Positions 34,901 through 45,260 of a stretch of 64,000 nucleotides of DNA are shown piece by piece; the first letter of the stretch is position 1, and each line of letters opens with the position of its first letter. Below the pieces are notes generated by a model, which had not been told where the DNA came from, made no database searches, and saw nothing but the letters and a program-made list of their open reading frames with translations. The DNA is from Euryodendron excelsum (Eukaryota; Streptophyta; Magnoliopsida; Ericales; Pentaphylacaceae). The DNA is taken from assembly GCA_033060915.1 (NCBI GenBank), contig CM065380.1, positions 50,557,501 through 50,621,500 of the forward strand, read 5' to 3'. Both the position numbers and the translations under genes were made by a program.

Positions 34901-37900
34901 GAAACCTCCAATAAGGTCCATCCACCCCAAGACAAGCCATATTGAGAAGCCACCACTATCCTCCAAAATTTGTCCGTCACCTGCGAATCTCCAAAGCCAT
35001 TTCCCAAGAAGAGCCTGATTGAATATACCCAATCTTCTGATCCCTAATCCTCTTGCTCTGAGCGGTTTACAAATAGAGTCCCAATAATATACTTTTATGA
35101 GTCAAATTTGCATACAGTTTGTTTTTGTTTCTAATTTCTTTGTAATTATTCTGTTTTTAACTAGATTCTATCAGCAAAAATATCTAGGTGATGATGATAA
35201 ATATATATTTTTTGGTAAGTCTTGGCAAATGATAATACTAACGGGCAATATTTGTTAGTTGGAAGTTATTTGGTAATCCTAAAATGTTACCACCAAATAG
35301 ATATTTACATGGTGAAAGTACTTTTTGATTTCAAAGGATTTCTAAAATAAAATATTCACCAAACATCTATATTTTTTGCGAAGTTCTTCTGGATTCCTAT
35401 TTACATCGCACCAAGGGTTAGGATAGCATCACACAATCCTCAAAGAATCTCCAAAAGCCTCTCAAAATCCCCTAAAACACGATCTCCATTGAATTAAAAG
35501 CATTACATGGCTTTATATAGATTTTAGGGAACTACTTGTCCTAATAGGATTTTGGCTTTCTATTTGGAAAACAGAAACAAAGGGTATGTTTGGTGCAACT
35601 TTTTGTAGCTAAAATTCCTTCATAAAGGAGGACTTTGTAGGGAGGACTTCATAAGAAGACATCCAGAGGTTGACACTGAGAGCATGGGGGAACAGTGAAT
35701 TGAGGATTCGAGCTAGTCTAAGACTTCTTCCTTAGCTGTGGATCAATGGGTTGGGTAGTTAAATCTTGTAATTGTTCTTTGGATTATAGTGCTATGTGCA
35801 TCGGGGTTGTGTGTGGCCCGGTGGTTTTTCCTTGGTTTAGGGTTTTCACGCAAAAATATTGTATGCACTTTATTGCTTCAGGTTGCATGCAGTATTGGCA
35901 TACTTAGGTAATTGACCTATTATCATAGTTGGATTGATTAGGTTAATTAATTAACAAAAGGCAAACCTATGACTCTAGGTCGTTTCAATAAATATCAGAG
36001 CGGGTTCACTCTTGTTTTCAAACCTGACATTCATGTCTCCAAAATTTCACCTTCTCCCCTCTTATTGCTACCATACTGAAATTTCTGATGGAAAATGTCC
36101 CTCTCTAATGTCTCCGCTCTATACCACTGGTGTCTCTAAAATTTCACCTTCTCCCATTCTCCCGATACCATATTGAAATGCCTGAGAGAAAACATCCCTT
36201 TAACTACGGATACTCTCCCAGAGACTTTCCTCTGCGTCGCTGAGACCTCCAATGAGGTCCATCCACACCAAGACAAGCCATACTTGGAAGCCACCACTAT
36301 GCTCCAAAATTGTTCCGTCACATGCGAATCTCCAAAGCCATTTCCAAGAAGAGCCAATCGTCTGATCCTTAAGCCTCCTGCATTGCGCGGTCTACAAATA
36401 GAATCCCAATTATATACTTTTACGAGTCAAATTTGCATAAAATTAACTTTTGTTTCTAATTTCTTTTAATTATTCTATTTTAATTAAATTCTATAAGAAT
36501 AATTATCTAGGTGAATGATGATATATATATATATTTTGTTAAGTCTTTTCAAATGATAATACTAATGGGCAATATTTGTTAGTTGGAAGTTATTTGGTAA
36601 TTCTAAAATGTTACCTTCAAACGTCTATTTACATGGTGAAAGCCCTTTATAATTTCAAAGGACTTCTAAAATAAAACATTCACCAAACATCTATATTTTC
36701 TGCAAAGTTCTTCTGATGAAGCCCTCCTTCATGAAGGAATTTTAGCTACAAGTAGTTGCGCCAAACATAGCCTTAGTCTCTATTTTCCAAAGTGGAAGTC
36801 AAAATCCTATTAGGACAAGAAGTTCTCTAAAATCTATATAAAGCCATGAATGCTTTTAATTCAATGGAGATCATGTTTTAGAGAATTTTGAGAGCTTTTT
36901 TGAGATTCTTTGAGGATTGTGGTGCTATTCTAATCTTTGGGGTGATGTAATGGGAATCTAGGTGGCATTAGTCCTACATCTGGAGTCCGCATGCTCTACT
37001 ACCTTTTATTGACTCATGAAAAATTAATATGGATGAGAGCTAAATAATAGTCTTGGCTTGACTTGTTTGTGCTCAGCTTGGCTAGTTTGCATCCCTAAGA
37101 CTTGCTACTGATTTCCATCAAATAAACCTCATTGTTTTTGTGTGGATTTTTTAAAAATTAAATGTAGGTGCAGTGTGTTCTTTTTCTTTTAGTGTGATTT
37201 AGAGTTCTTTAGCGTGTTTAGAGTTAAAATCAGCATCTGGAGCGATTTAGAGTGACAAACATAAAATTGATTTTGAAATGTGTATATGCTTGTCTACTTT
37301 CTTTTCACTTGTGCTGTGCATTTCTTATTTCTCAAGTTTCTTGGACTGCTTGTATCTAAATAAACACTCACTTCTGCCTTTGAACTGATAGGGAATCCTT
37401 AATTTCTTATTTCTTTTTCTGCAAATTATCCTGAATAAATTGTTTTGAAAAGGGTGAGGGGTTAGCTCTTGGCTCGATGTTGTTGTGTTGATCTATGAAG
37501 TACAGAGCATATAGCCTTGTTCTTTGGTACTCCTTTAATTGTATTTGTGTCTGCTTATCATGGGAATATTTTTCCTATAGATGGATTTTGTGCTTGCTTA
37601 TCATGGGAATATTTTTATCATTATGTCATTTTGAAGTTCTTGACCCTCATTGCGATTTTTGCTCTCAGATCTCTGGACCTCTCCTGGGTGAAAGTCAGGT
37701 CAGGAGCATTGTCGATGAGATAAAACAGGTGATCACAGCCAGCTCAAGTAGAAAAAGAGAGCGAGCAGAAAGGGCCAAAGCTGAAGACTTCGATGCTGAG
37801 GAGGGAGAATTACTAAGAGAGGAAAATGAGCAAGAAGAAGAAGTTTTTGATCAAGTTCGTCTTCCACTAAGCATTTTTCAGTGTCATGGATCACATGTTC

Positions 37901-40900
37901 ATTTTGATTCTATGGCTTTAATAAAATATATATTTGTTTTTTTGCCTCGCAAAATTGAATTCCTGATTCAGGTAGGTGAAATTCTGGGAACTTTGATCAA
38001 AACATTCAAGGCCTCTTTCTTGCCCTTCTTTGATGAGCTGTCATCATATATGATGCCTATGTGGGTAAGTTCTGCTACAAGCTACCCCTTCTTGTTTTAT
38101 GTATTTTTGTGTTTCAATTAGCTCTTATGTTGATACTCATTTGTATGTTCTATTGTGCATTCATTCAATAGTCCCTTTATCTCTTTGATTCAGCATTCTG
38201 TCAATGTTGAATTTTGTTTATTTTTGTACTTATCTTAATGCAGGGGAAGGATAAAACAGCTGAGGAGAGAAGGATAGCAATTTGCATCTTTGATGATGTT
38301 GCGGAGCAGTGTCGTGAAGCAGCTTTGAAGTAAGTATTCCTCTCAGAATGTTTACTCGGGAATACTTATTACTATTGTGGCCATTCATCCAATTGTTCTA
38401 CATGTGTGTGTGGACCAGATATTATGAAACATATCTTCCTTTCCTTTTGGAAGCTTGCAATGATGAGAACCCAGATGTCCGACAGGTCTGGACAGATTAC
38501 CCAATGTTAGAGTTTATTCCTCTGTTTCTCTTGCTGTTGATTGGTTTTGAAAAACACTGTTTTTTTCAGGCTGCTGTATATGGACTTGGTGTTTGTGCAG
38601 AATTTGGTGGTTCTGTTATTGAACCTCTTGTCGGAGGTACAATCTGTTTCTGTGTAATCTGGAGTTAATTTCCGTCTATACTCTGTTTGAATTCACAGTT
38701 TTTCCTTGACCTTGTTCAGAGGCTCTTTCAAGGCTAAATGTTGTGATAAGGGATCCTAATGCATTGCAAGCTGAAAATGTAATGGCATACGATAATGCTG
38801 TTTCTGCTTTGGGGAAAATATGTCAGTTCCATCGTGGCAGTATAGATTCAGCTCAGGTAACTCCCACTTTCTGGTTATATTTGCACGTCTGTAGTCAAGT
38901 ATGAAGAGTTTAGCAAAATGGTGATTCTTCGATTTCTTGGATTTGCGTTGGAACCTGAATATGTTATGCAGAATTTATTATTAGTTCCTTAGGGTGTGAT
39001 TTGGGATACCTTGCACTTTATAAACTAAAAAGCTCTTGATATGTTATTTGTTAGGCATTCAGTAATTAGGATGTGCAACCTAAATATCTTTTGACTGGAG
39101 GTTTGAAAAGGATAATCTGTTTACTTGTCTTCCCATCTCCTTGTTTGGTGTATTGAAAACAAGATGATAACCAATGTTAATTCTTGTGCACAATTTGTTT
39201 ATGAATTTTCTTAAGTGCATGTTTCCCAAATTTTAGTTTTTTGTTTATAGAGACAGTTGCATTAATGGTTCAGTTTCTTTTCATTTGGGAGATTGCACCA
39301 GTTGATAGCCTCACATTTTTCACTTCTCGTGATGTCTTGGTTTAAGAAGAAGCATTTCTTAAGAGTTTTTGTTTTAACCCTGTTTCTCGTGAATGTTTGT
39401 TTCTTTGTTTGGCATTTCCTCATGCTATAGATGCTTGAGATTTTTTGCAGGTGCTTCCTGCGTGGTTAAGCTGCCTGCCGATAAAAGGTGATTTGATTGA
39501 GGCCAAAGTTGTCCATGACCAGCTATGTTCGATGGTTGAGAGGTAAGGACTTAAGCTCCTTTTCACGTATAGCTTCTTCTACCCATCTTCTCCTTTCTTT
39601 TGTTTCTTTACGCAGTTTCACTTTACGATACGTGTGTTTGTCTACAGGTCTGATAGGGAACTTTTAGGTCCCAACAACCAGTATCTTCCTAAAATTGTTG
39701 CAGTATTTGCAGAGGTTGGTTTCATATATTGAGTTGATTTACCATATTTACTTATTAGTTATACTGTCTACTTAATAGGACTTGGTACTAGACTAGTAGT
39801 TAGTAGGTGTCACGCTACATGGATCTATTTTCTCTAGTTCATATATTAAAGGTCATCTTCAGTTAAGTCCATCTTGATCAAATCACAAGTGTGTTAGTTT
39901 GTCTGTGTTGCACATTACCAAACCATCTCAAATGGCTTTCAGTTTATCCTCAATTGGTACTACTTCTAATTTTCAACAAATACATCTATTTTTTATTCCT
40001 TTTTTTCCCTGTAACACCACGCATTTAGTCTTAGAATATGTTTCTTAACCAACCAACATTATGTACCATAAAACGTCTTAAGTTGCCCTTGTTTTAAATT
40101 TAAGACTGGATAGTTCTGAGGTTAATCCACTTAAAAAAAATAAAGAAAAAGGAAAAGAAAAAGGAAAAAAACTCTGATGGTCCTCCTTACATGTAGTTCT
40201 TTGTTTGCTCTTGGAGGGTGCTTTCTTATTTGGAATGGCTCGTAAATCGTTGAGGGGGAACAATATCAAGAGAAAAAAAATCCAAGTGGGGAAAAATGTA
40301 TTCCAGTGAGAATTTTCTGTGCAGTATGGATGTTTGCTTTCTAGAAATGCAGTACAAAAAGCAAAATGGTGGGAAGACAGGCAATTTTAACCCACACCCA
40401 TGAACCCATCCAAATATGCCCACTATTAAACTGCCCAAACCAGCCCAAATTGTTAAGCGGGTTGTAATTCAAGCGGGTTAGATATGGCTGTTAATGGGAA
40501 CCTGTCAGGTAGGTAAGGGATTAGGAACCAAAATTTTACACAAACAACTAGCTATGTGTTTCGAACCTATGAGTAGCCCGTTAAAGAAAAATGCACACCA
40601 ACACTGGGCTACTGCTGGTCTTATGACATTGTGGCATTATTTTACTTTTATCATTACTCATAATTGTGTAAATTGAGAATAAACCCCTATTACTGCCCTT
40701 CCTTAAGGAACAAAATGAAATAAAAGGAAAAGCAGCCGCCTCTCCGACTTCGCTCTCCAACTCCAAGGCATGCCAGTGCTCTCTGCCCTCTAATCCCCCC
40801 TCTCTTTGTACTTATTTTTATTTCCTGTTTCTAAGTTCAATGGGACCACTTGGGTGGTATAGTTTCAACTTGTTTCCACTTTTTCATGCTCAGGTTCGTA

Positions 40901-41870
40901 GGATCTGATTAAATACTTATTTCTTTTCACTTTCTTTATGTTTGAACTATGAAATCCTTCTTTTTCTCTATATCTTTTTTTCCCCTTTTAGTAATTTTAC
41001 TTACTTAAAAAATATAATATATACATCTATATTTGCTTTTATACATGCACAAAAATGTACATGTATACATGTACACGTGTATCGTGACGCATAACAGGAT
41101 TACGGGGTCAACCCAAATAATAATGACCTGAACTGAATGTGGCTACGGGCCGCGTTGACTCAAATGTTTCAAAAGAAAGTTTGGAATGCTTGGCTGTGAA
41201 GTATAGACATAAGGTCTAGAAATCATCTGTAAAAGAAATATTTTGATCCAATACCAAAAAGGAGCTTTGAAAATAAATGGGTTGATTGGGTTAATGGGCT
41301 TGGCCTGTGTCCATTTCAACCCAACCCATCTAAACCCGTTTATTAAATGGGCGGATTCAGTTTGGTCCGTTTCAATGCCTAACCCGTTTCTATCCAAAAC
41401 AAACCTACCCAACCCCCCTTTTGCCACCTCTAGTAAAGCCTTTCATCTTAACAGAAGTGTAGTTTTCAAATATTTGTAGTCTTGAAGAATAGGAATCCCA
41501 GTTATCCGGTCTTGCTCTATTTTGACTCTGCTTCAGCATCAAGACCTTTAACATTTGTGGCTCATCAATAAGTGTGTAAATACTTACAATCTTCTTAGTA
41601 ATTTTGCCTGTATTTTTGCATGGAGTTACTGGAGAGTTAGGCGATATGATTTAGCAGACATTTCTGCACTGCATTTTGAATCTGTGATGCATTTTATTGT
41701 TTCTGTAGGTTCTATGTGCCGGCAAGGATCTTGCAACAGAGCAAACAGCAAGCCGAATGATTAATCTTTTGAGGCAACTTCAACAGACATTACCACCAGC
41801 TACCTTCGCTTCAACTTGGTCAACCTTGCAGCCCCAGCAGCAGCTTGCATTGCAGTCCATCCTGTCATAG
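19895..41870 (+). CDS. IMB3/KETCH1: Importin-5 / importin beta-3 karyopherin, 20 exons
   Basis: A nuclear import receptor of the importin-beta family, built of HEAT repeats, that binds cargo and Ran-GTP. Exons: 19895-21124, 21386-21589, 28597-28701, 28808-28873, 28959-29123, 29524-29598, 29691-29845, 31259-31394, 31480-31549, 31642-31769, 31877-31933, 37669-37854, 37972-38064, 38244-38329, 38419-38485, 38570-38636, 38720-38856, 39451-39542, 39648-39714, 41709-41870. All introns are GT-AG, phases close, and the sum is 3348 nt (1115 aa), the family length. Landmarks: [20 protein letters not shown] at the N-terminus, [20 protein letters not shown], an acidic stretch near residue 660 and another ([11 protein letters not shown]) near 835-850. 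The Arabidopsis orthologue (EMB2734/KETCH1) is essential and imports HYL1 and ribosomal proteins (established). The start is ATG at 19895; the TTG nine bases upstream is not a start. Introns 2, 11 and 19 are swollen by transposons. Confidence 0.93.
21590..23779 (+). other. Intron 2, left part: pyrimidine-rich repeat
   Basis: From about 22550 the intron becomes very C/T-rich, with (CT)n runs (22948-22978, 23569-23588) and accaccac motifs. This continues after the solo LTR (25922 to about 26110), so the LTR landed inside an older CT-rich repeat. Open frames here (for example 22498-22935) are composition artefacts. Confidence 0.45.
23780..25921. mobile_element. Solo LTR, 2142 bp, in intron 2 of the importin gene
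   Basis: It starts TGTCACGACC and ends AGGATGTTACA, giving TGT...ACA ends typical of plant Ty3/gypsy (Tekay/Del-like) LTRs. It is flanked by gatat at 23775-23779 and gatat at 25922-25926, a perfect 5-bp target duplication. No internal coding region. A GC-rich patch with gcgcgcc-type words lies at 24885-24990, unlike the AT-rich rest. Confidence 0.85.
27028..27641. mobile_element. Foldback/MITE of about 614 bp in intron 2, Mutator-like target duplication
   Basis: The left end ggaaattactttttatcccc and the reverse complement of the right end (gtaaattacatttgcacccc) are imperfect long inverted repeats. Flanks are aaatttttg (27019-27027) and aaattttttg (27642-27651), close to the 9-bp duplication of Mutator-type elements. 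Non-coding. Confidence 0.55.
32213..33176. mobile_element. Non-autonomous hAT element, 964 bp, in intron 11
   Basis: Terminal inverted repeats: CAATGTTTTGAAACTCAGAC at the left and, inverted, gggtttcaaaacattg at the right. Flanks attttgag (32205-32212) and attttaag (33177-33184) form an 8-bp target duplication with one mismatch, as hAT elements make. The ends are rich in ccggtt motifs. Inside are three imperfect tandem units (about 32480-32700) around aactaaatcggttcagg and a (TGTCTC)n run at 32575-32600. No transposase. Confidence 0.75.
33499..33670. repeat. Short MITE-like inverted repeat in intron 11
   Basis: ggttttggaagtca (33499) faces tggcttccaaaacagc (33655-33670), bounding about 170 bp with further internal symmetry. 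Target duplication is not resolved. Confidence 0.4.
33861..34106 (-). other. Unidentified protein-like open frame in intron 11
   Basis: An 81-codon minus-strand frame has protein-like composition and local GC higher than its surroundings, for example [21 protein letters not shown] do not recognise the family. It lies between a MITE and the TRIM, antisense to the importin gene, with no visible promoter. It may be a captured exon fragment or chance. Confidence 0.25.
34270..34611 (+). mobile_element. TRIM retrotransposon, 342 bp, complete
   Basis: Two short LTRs (34270-34383 and 34495-34611) begin TGTCACGATCC and end gttcgtgaca / cccgtgacg. Two bases after the first LTR comes tggtatcaaagcag (34386-34399), the classic initiator-tRNA-Met primer-binding site. 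A purine-rich tract (ggttggaggag) precedes the second LTR. The 111-bp internal part has no gene, which defines a terminal-repeat retrotransposon in miniature. Both flanks share cttg. The LTRs differ at many positions, so the insertion is old. Each LTR has a tatata-like element (ttatataagg / catataaaa). Confidence 0.75.
34768..35391 (-). repeat. LINE-derived direct repeat, copy A
   Basis: About 620 bp that recurs at 36110-36713 in the same orientation. Read on the minus strand, copy B encodes [11 protein letters not shown] and [11 protein letters not shown], resembling the segment after the reverse transcriptase of plant L1 LINEs ([10 protein letters not shown]...SKYG). Copy A has the same layout with more breaks. 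Confidence 0.6.
35392..35640. repeat. Inverted repeat, left arm
   Basis: About 249 bp whose reverse complement recurs at 36714-36962 with high similarity (shared text gatctccattgaattaaaag, cctaataggattttg, gtagctaaaattccttcat). It starts exactly where direct repeat A ends. Confidence 0.75.
36110..36713 (-). repeat. LINE-derived direct repeat, copy B
   Basis: This matches copy A. The minus-strand frame 36357-36136 has [11 protein letters not shown] and [10 protein letters not shown] partial extra copy of its first 75 bp lies just to the left (about 36033-36105). Confidence 0.6.
36714..36962. repeat. Inverted repeat, right arm
   Basis: Reverse complement of 35392-35640. It begins exactly where copy B ends. 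The arms enclose about 1.07 kb. Since both arms lie inside intron 11, the unspliced transcript could form a stem of roughly 250 bp. Confidence 0.75.
39715..41708 (+). other. Intron 19 with a probable repeat insertion
   Basis: About 2 kb with no gene. Between roughly 40377 and 41435 the ends carry inverted-type text (ggcaattttaaccc at left; aacccccctttttgcc, with gccacctct, at right) and the inside repeats aaccc/gggtt words, resembling a hAT-type non-autonomous element. A perfect 20-bp palindrome around gtacatgtatacatgtac lies at about 41055-41075. Confidence 0.35.
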
Positions 41871-42530
41871 CATCTTCAAGAGAAGGGTGCTCAACCTACA
41901 GAAACAGTTCAGTCTGGTTGGTTTGTCTTTCTTATATTTGTTACCCATTCTTTCCCATAAGATGTTCCCACCATTCATTTTTGCATGATGCTTTACAGCA
42001 GCCTGGTGTGGGTTGTCTGGTCTGAGTGTGAATGTCATTGTGATTGAAATGAAACCGCTTTTTGTAGAATGTGTATATTACAAGTGTTATTTGTAGTGCG
42101 GTATTGTGCCTAAAAGAAATCGAGGGTCGTTAATCGTGGTTTGTGAGTTTTCTGTTGGTCAAATGAGTGAGGCTTGAGGGTTTGTCAGTGAGGGCAATTC
42201 CTTTCACAGTTTTGGTCCTATTATGTTCTTCACTTTGCTGACTGTGATAATACAAGGACTAAGTTATAGATGCTGATTCTTTCATTACTTTGATCTCAAT
42301 GGCAAACTGTTGTTGTTTCTATATGAGAGTTCTATGTAAGTTGTGTCTTTTAACATTCATGTCATCCATACAAGTTGTTAGCAATTGCTCTTCAATGGCC
42401 AATGATGTGCTCCAATTGGCTGTCCGTATGTCTGAACTTTGCTTTTTCAAGCAGCTCCTTTATCTGTTATGCTTCTAATTCTTATGCCAGTGTTATTTCA
42501 TTATTATGCAATAAATAATTTAGGTGCTGG
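41871..42530 (+). other. 3' flank / 3' UTR of the importin gene
   Basis: Downstream of the stop (tag 41868-41870). Candidate poly(A) signals are weak close by; aataaataattt at 42510-42521 is the clearest but is about 640 bp away. The LINE insertion begins right after it, at 42531. Confidence 0.35.
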
Positions 42531-43666
42531 GGGAGGTTGGTCCACAGGTCGAGTAAGGAACCATATGGGGTAGGGGTAGGGGTAGGGGTAGGGGTTTGGA
42601 GAGGAGGTATGAGAATCTAGGATGATTTTTGCATATTAACTTCTTTCAAAGTTGTAGATGGGAGCAAAATAAAGTTTTTGGTTTGATAGCTGGTGCCCCT
42701 TAAGGATGGTTTTCCAAATGATATTCACAGATGACTATTGATAGAGAAGTCAGCGTGGGGACCTGTTTCTCGATCTCCTCGGTTGAGGTTGTTTGGTCTC
42801 TTCAGTTAGGAAGAAGTTTACAGAATTGGGAGATTGAGTCGATGGCTTCTTTGTTTAGGTTGTGATGTCAGTGGGCAAGGGGAGGACATGATTCTTTGGA
42901 GAAGCTTTTAGAAATGGATTTTTCTTGGTCCAGTCACTCTATCGAGCTTTATGTGGTTAGGGGACAGTTCTTTTCCATGGAAGGTGATCTAAGGCCCTTC
43001 CAAAGGTGGCATTTTTTTTCTTTTTTTGTGTATGGGAGGCTTATTTAGAGTATATTTTTTTGATAGTGAATGCTCTTAGGACAAGGAATAAAATCACTTT
43101 TGATTGGTGCTGCGTACATGTGCAAAACCGTGCGGCAAATCATCTCTTTCTTCATTGTTCGGTAGCAGGAGAAGTATCAGGGGAAGTATCGTCTCCTTCT
43201 TCGTTGTCCGATAGCAAGAGAATTTTGGTGCTTGATATATATATATATTCACTGTTTGGCGTAGAGTGGGTCATGCCATGCCCCTTTAACGGTAGCTCTG
43301 TTAGCTGGTTGGGGTCGCAGGGGTTCAAAGCAGAGGGAGAGACAAATGTGGGCTGGTTGCTCCCTTATGTGCGTTACGAGGAATTTATGGAAGGAGGGAG
43401 TGAAACCGTCGACCTTTTTGAAGGTGTGGAGGCCAATTTTAAGGGAATCATTCTCATGTTCGTGCTTTTTCTTTTGTTTATTTATTTATTTTATAAGATT
43501 GCAGTCTTTTTCTTTTTGTTTTATCTTTTTATATTAACTGTTTTTGGTAACTTGTAAATGCATGTAGATATATAGAAGTAGGAAGGCTTTTTGTAAAGGG
43601 GCCCCTCTTCAGTCTTTAGGCAGTCTATCTTTTATATAATCGATTACTTATCAAAATAATAACAAC
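42531..43666 (+). mobile_element. 5'-truncated L1-type LINE with 14-bp target duplication
   Basis: aatttaggtgctgg occurs at 42517-42530 and 43667-43680, a 14-bp target-site duplication. The insert ends in an A-rich tail (aaaataataacaac), as LINEs do. Its coding remnant (about 43080-43160) reads TFDWCCVHVQNRAANHLFLH then C, the zinc-binding domain at the end of plant LINE reverse transcriptases, here with damaged cysteines. The start has a (GGGGTA)n run at 42567-42596. The open frame at 43006-43557 is not a functional gene. Confidence 0.8.
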
Positions 43667-43680
43667 AATTTAGGTGCTGG

Positions 43681-44585
43681 ATCACTTTACATCTAGTGTA
43701 AAATATTTTAGTTTTACATCTTCTAATTTTGTTGTCTGATTCCTATTTCACAAAATTGATTGTATTAAATTTTTCCGTGTCAATCATGCATAACAAATTG
43801 CCAATCCAAGAATCATGAAGTATCATGCCCAAAATGCTCACATTTCTTATTATGATATGAATAACCATACCTAAATTGCACTGCCCAATTTGGATGGACT
43901 GTCAGGTGGACCCTTGTTTCAGGAAGTACATGGTTATAGAGGTAGGTAGGGAAATATTATTTGATTATCTAAGAACACCGAGTTATTTATTTATTTATTT
44001 ATACAATGTAGTGGATTTTTCTTGGTCACGGGTAGTGGATCATCCCCTGAGCTAGTGAACTCATATTATGGACCCATTTTGAGAAGAGTGAAGTAGTGTT
44101 TTAAGAGTACTGAATAATTTTTTAAGTAGAACATGAGAGCCAGTTTTTTATAAGATAAAATGATGAGGGTTCAATTAATCAAACATTTCCATTTTTAAAA
44201 AAAATTCATTTGGTCAACCATTTTTGTTATATATGCATATGTGTGTTTATATATATATATATATATAGATAGATATTATATGTATGTATATACTAACGAT
44301 ATTATTACATAACCTTTGGTAGTTTATGGGAGGAGAGATTCCAATTATATGCAGCATGCACGATTAAGATTCCACCAAACCCTAAATCCAAAGCTACTCC
44401 AATTTTTCTCTGGTTTTTTCTTCAGGACAAGCAAGATTAAAGGATGGACTTTATCTCGGTTGGATATCTGGCGTGTATCCAAGTGGCAGGCCTGCTTCAC
44501 TCCAAAATACCCAACTATTAAATTATTAAGGAGAGGGCAGGCCTTCGACCTTCGTGAAGCCAACTCTATTCCTCAGTTGACCACA

Positions 44586-44623
<38 letters not shown>

Positions 44624-45260
44624 CAAAAGATCAGGCGTACTACTAATTATACCTCTAAACATATACATGTAATTACAATGTTAGTTCTACATTTGACTTT
44701 TGTCTTTATGTTTGGTAGGATCAACCTTCGGCCTAGGTTTAAACTGGACAATTAACTGACAAATATAACATGGGCTGGGCTATCGAGTGACTCCTGAGCT
44801 TAACTGATATCAGTGGTTGGTAAGTGATTGCAGTCAACTATTCGACTGTTCGGATGAGTCTAATGTGGCCCTGCCAAGTGCCAAGGAGTGGGTGCTCGTC
44901 TTGAAAAACAAGGGCAGCAACATGTCTAGCATTAGATGGTTCTCATTCAATTAACCTGAGTTTTGTGAGCATGTCTCAGCAGACAGAGAAGCATAAAATA
45001 ACAAACACAAATAAACAAAATTTCCAAAACACTAGTGATGACATGGTCTCAACTCTCAGCATTGATAAATCAGTCAACCATAAGAATGGAACAAATTCAA
45101 TTTCACTACCAAACAAGGACTTAAGAACGAGCACCCCACTATCCATGAGAGCTATAAGAAGTCCTTTGTCTCCATTGTATCAAGTCAGACCCCTTCTCTG
45201 CTCTTTCCTTCCAAAATTCTCTTGAGCAAACACACTTTTTTTTTTCCCTTGGTTTCTGCA
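43681..45260. other. Intergenic / upstream region of the ERF gene
   Basis: No gene seen. Microsatellites: (AT)n at about 44241-44268, (AT)n-(GA)n at 44587-44623. ctataaga near 45151, 110 bp before the ERF start, is a possible core promoter element. Confidence 0.35.

Noticed and set aside
35392..36962. Simple foldback transposon with 249-bp terminal inverted repeats
   Set aside because: The arms start at the same breakpoint after direct repeats A and B, which a simple foldback element does not explain; no target duplication was found at the outer ends.
42567..42596. Interstitial telomere repeat
   Set aside because: The unit is GGGGTA, not TTTAGGG, and the run is only 30 bp inside a LINE.
43006..43557. 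183-codon open frame as a gene
   Set aside because: It is the 3' end of a truncated LINE bounded by a 14-bp target duplication.
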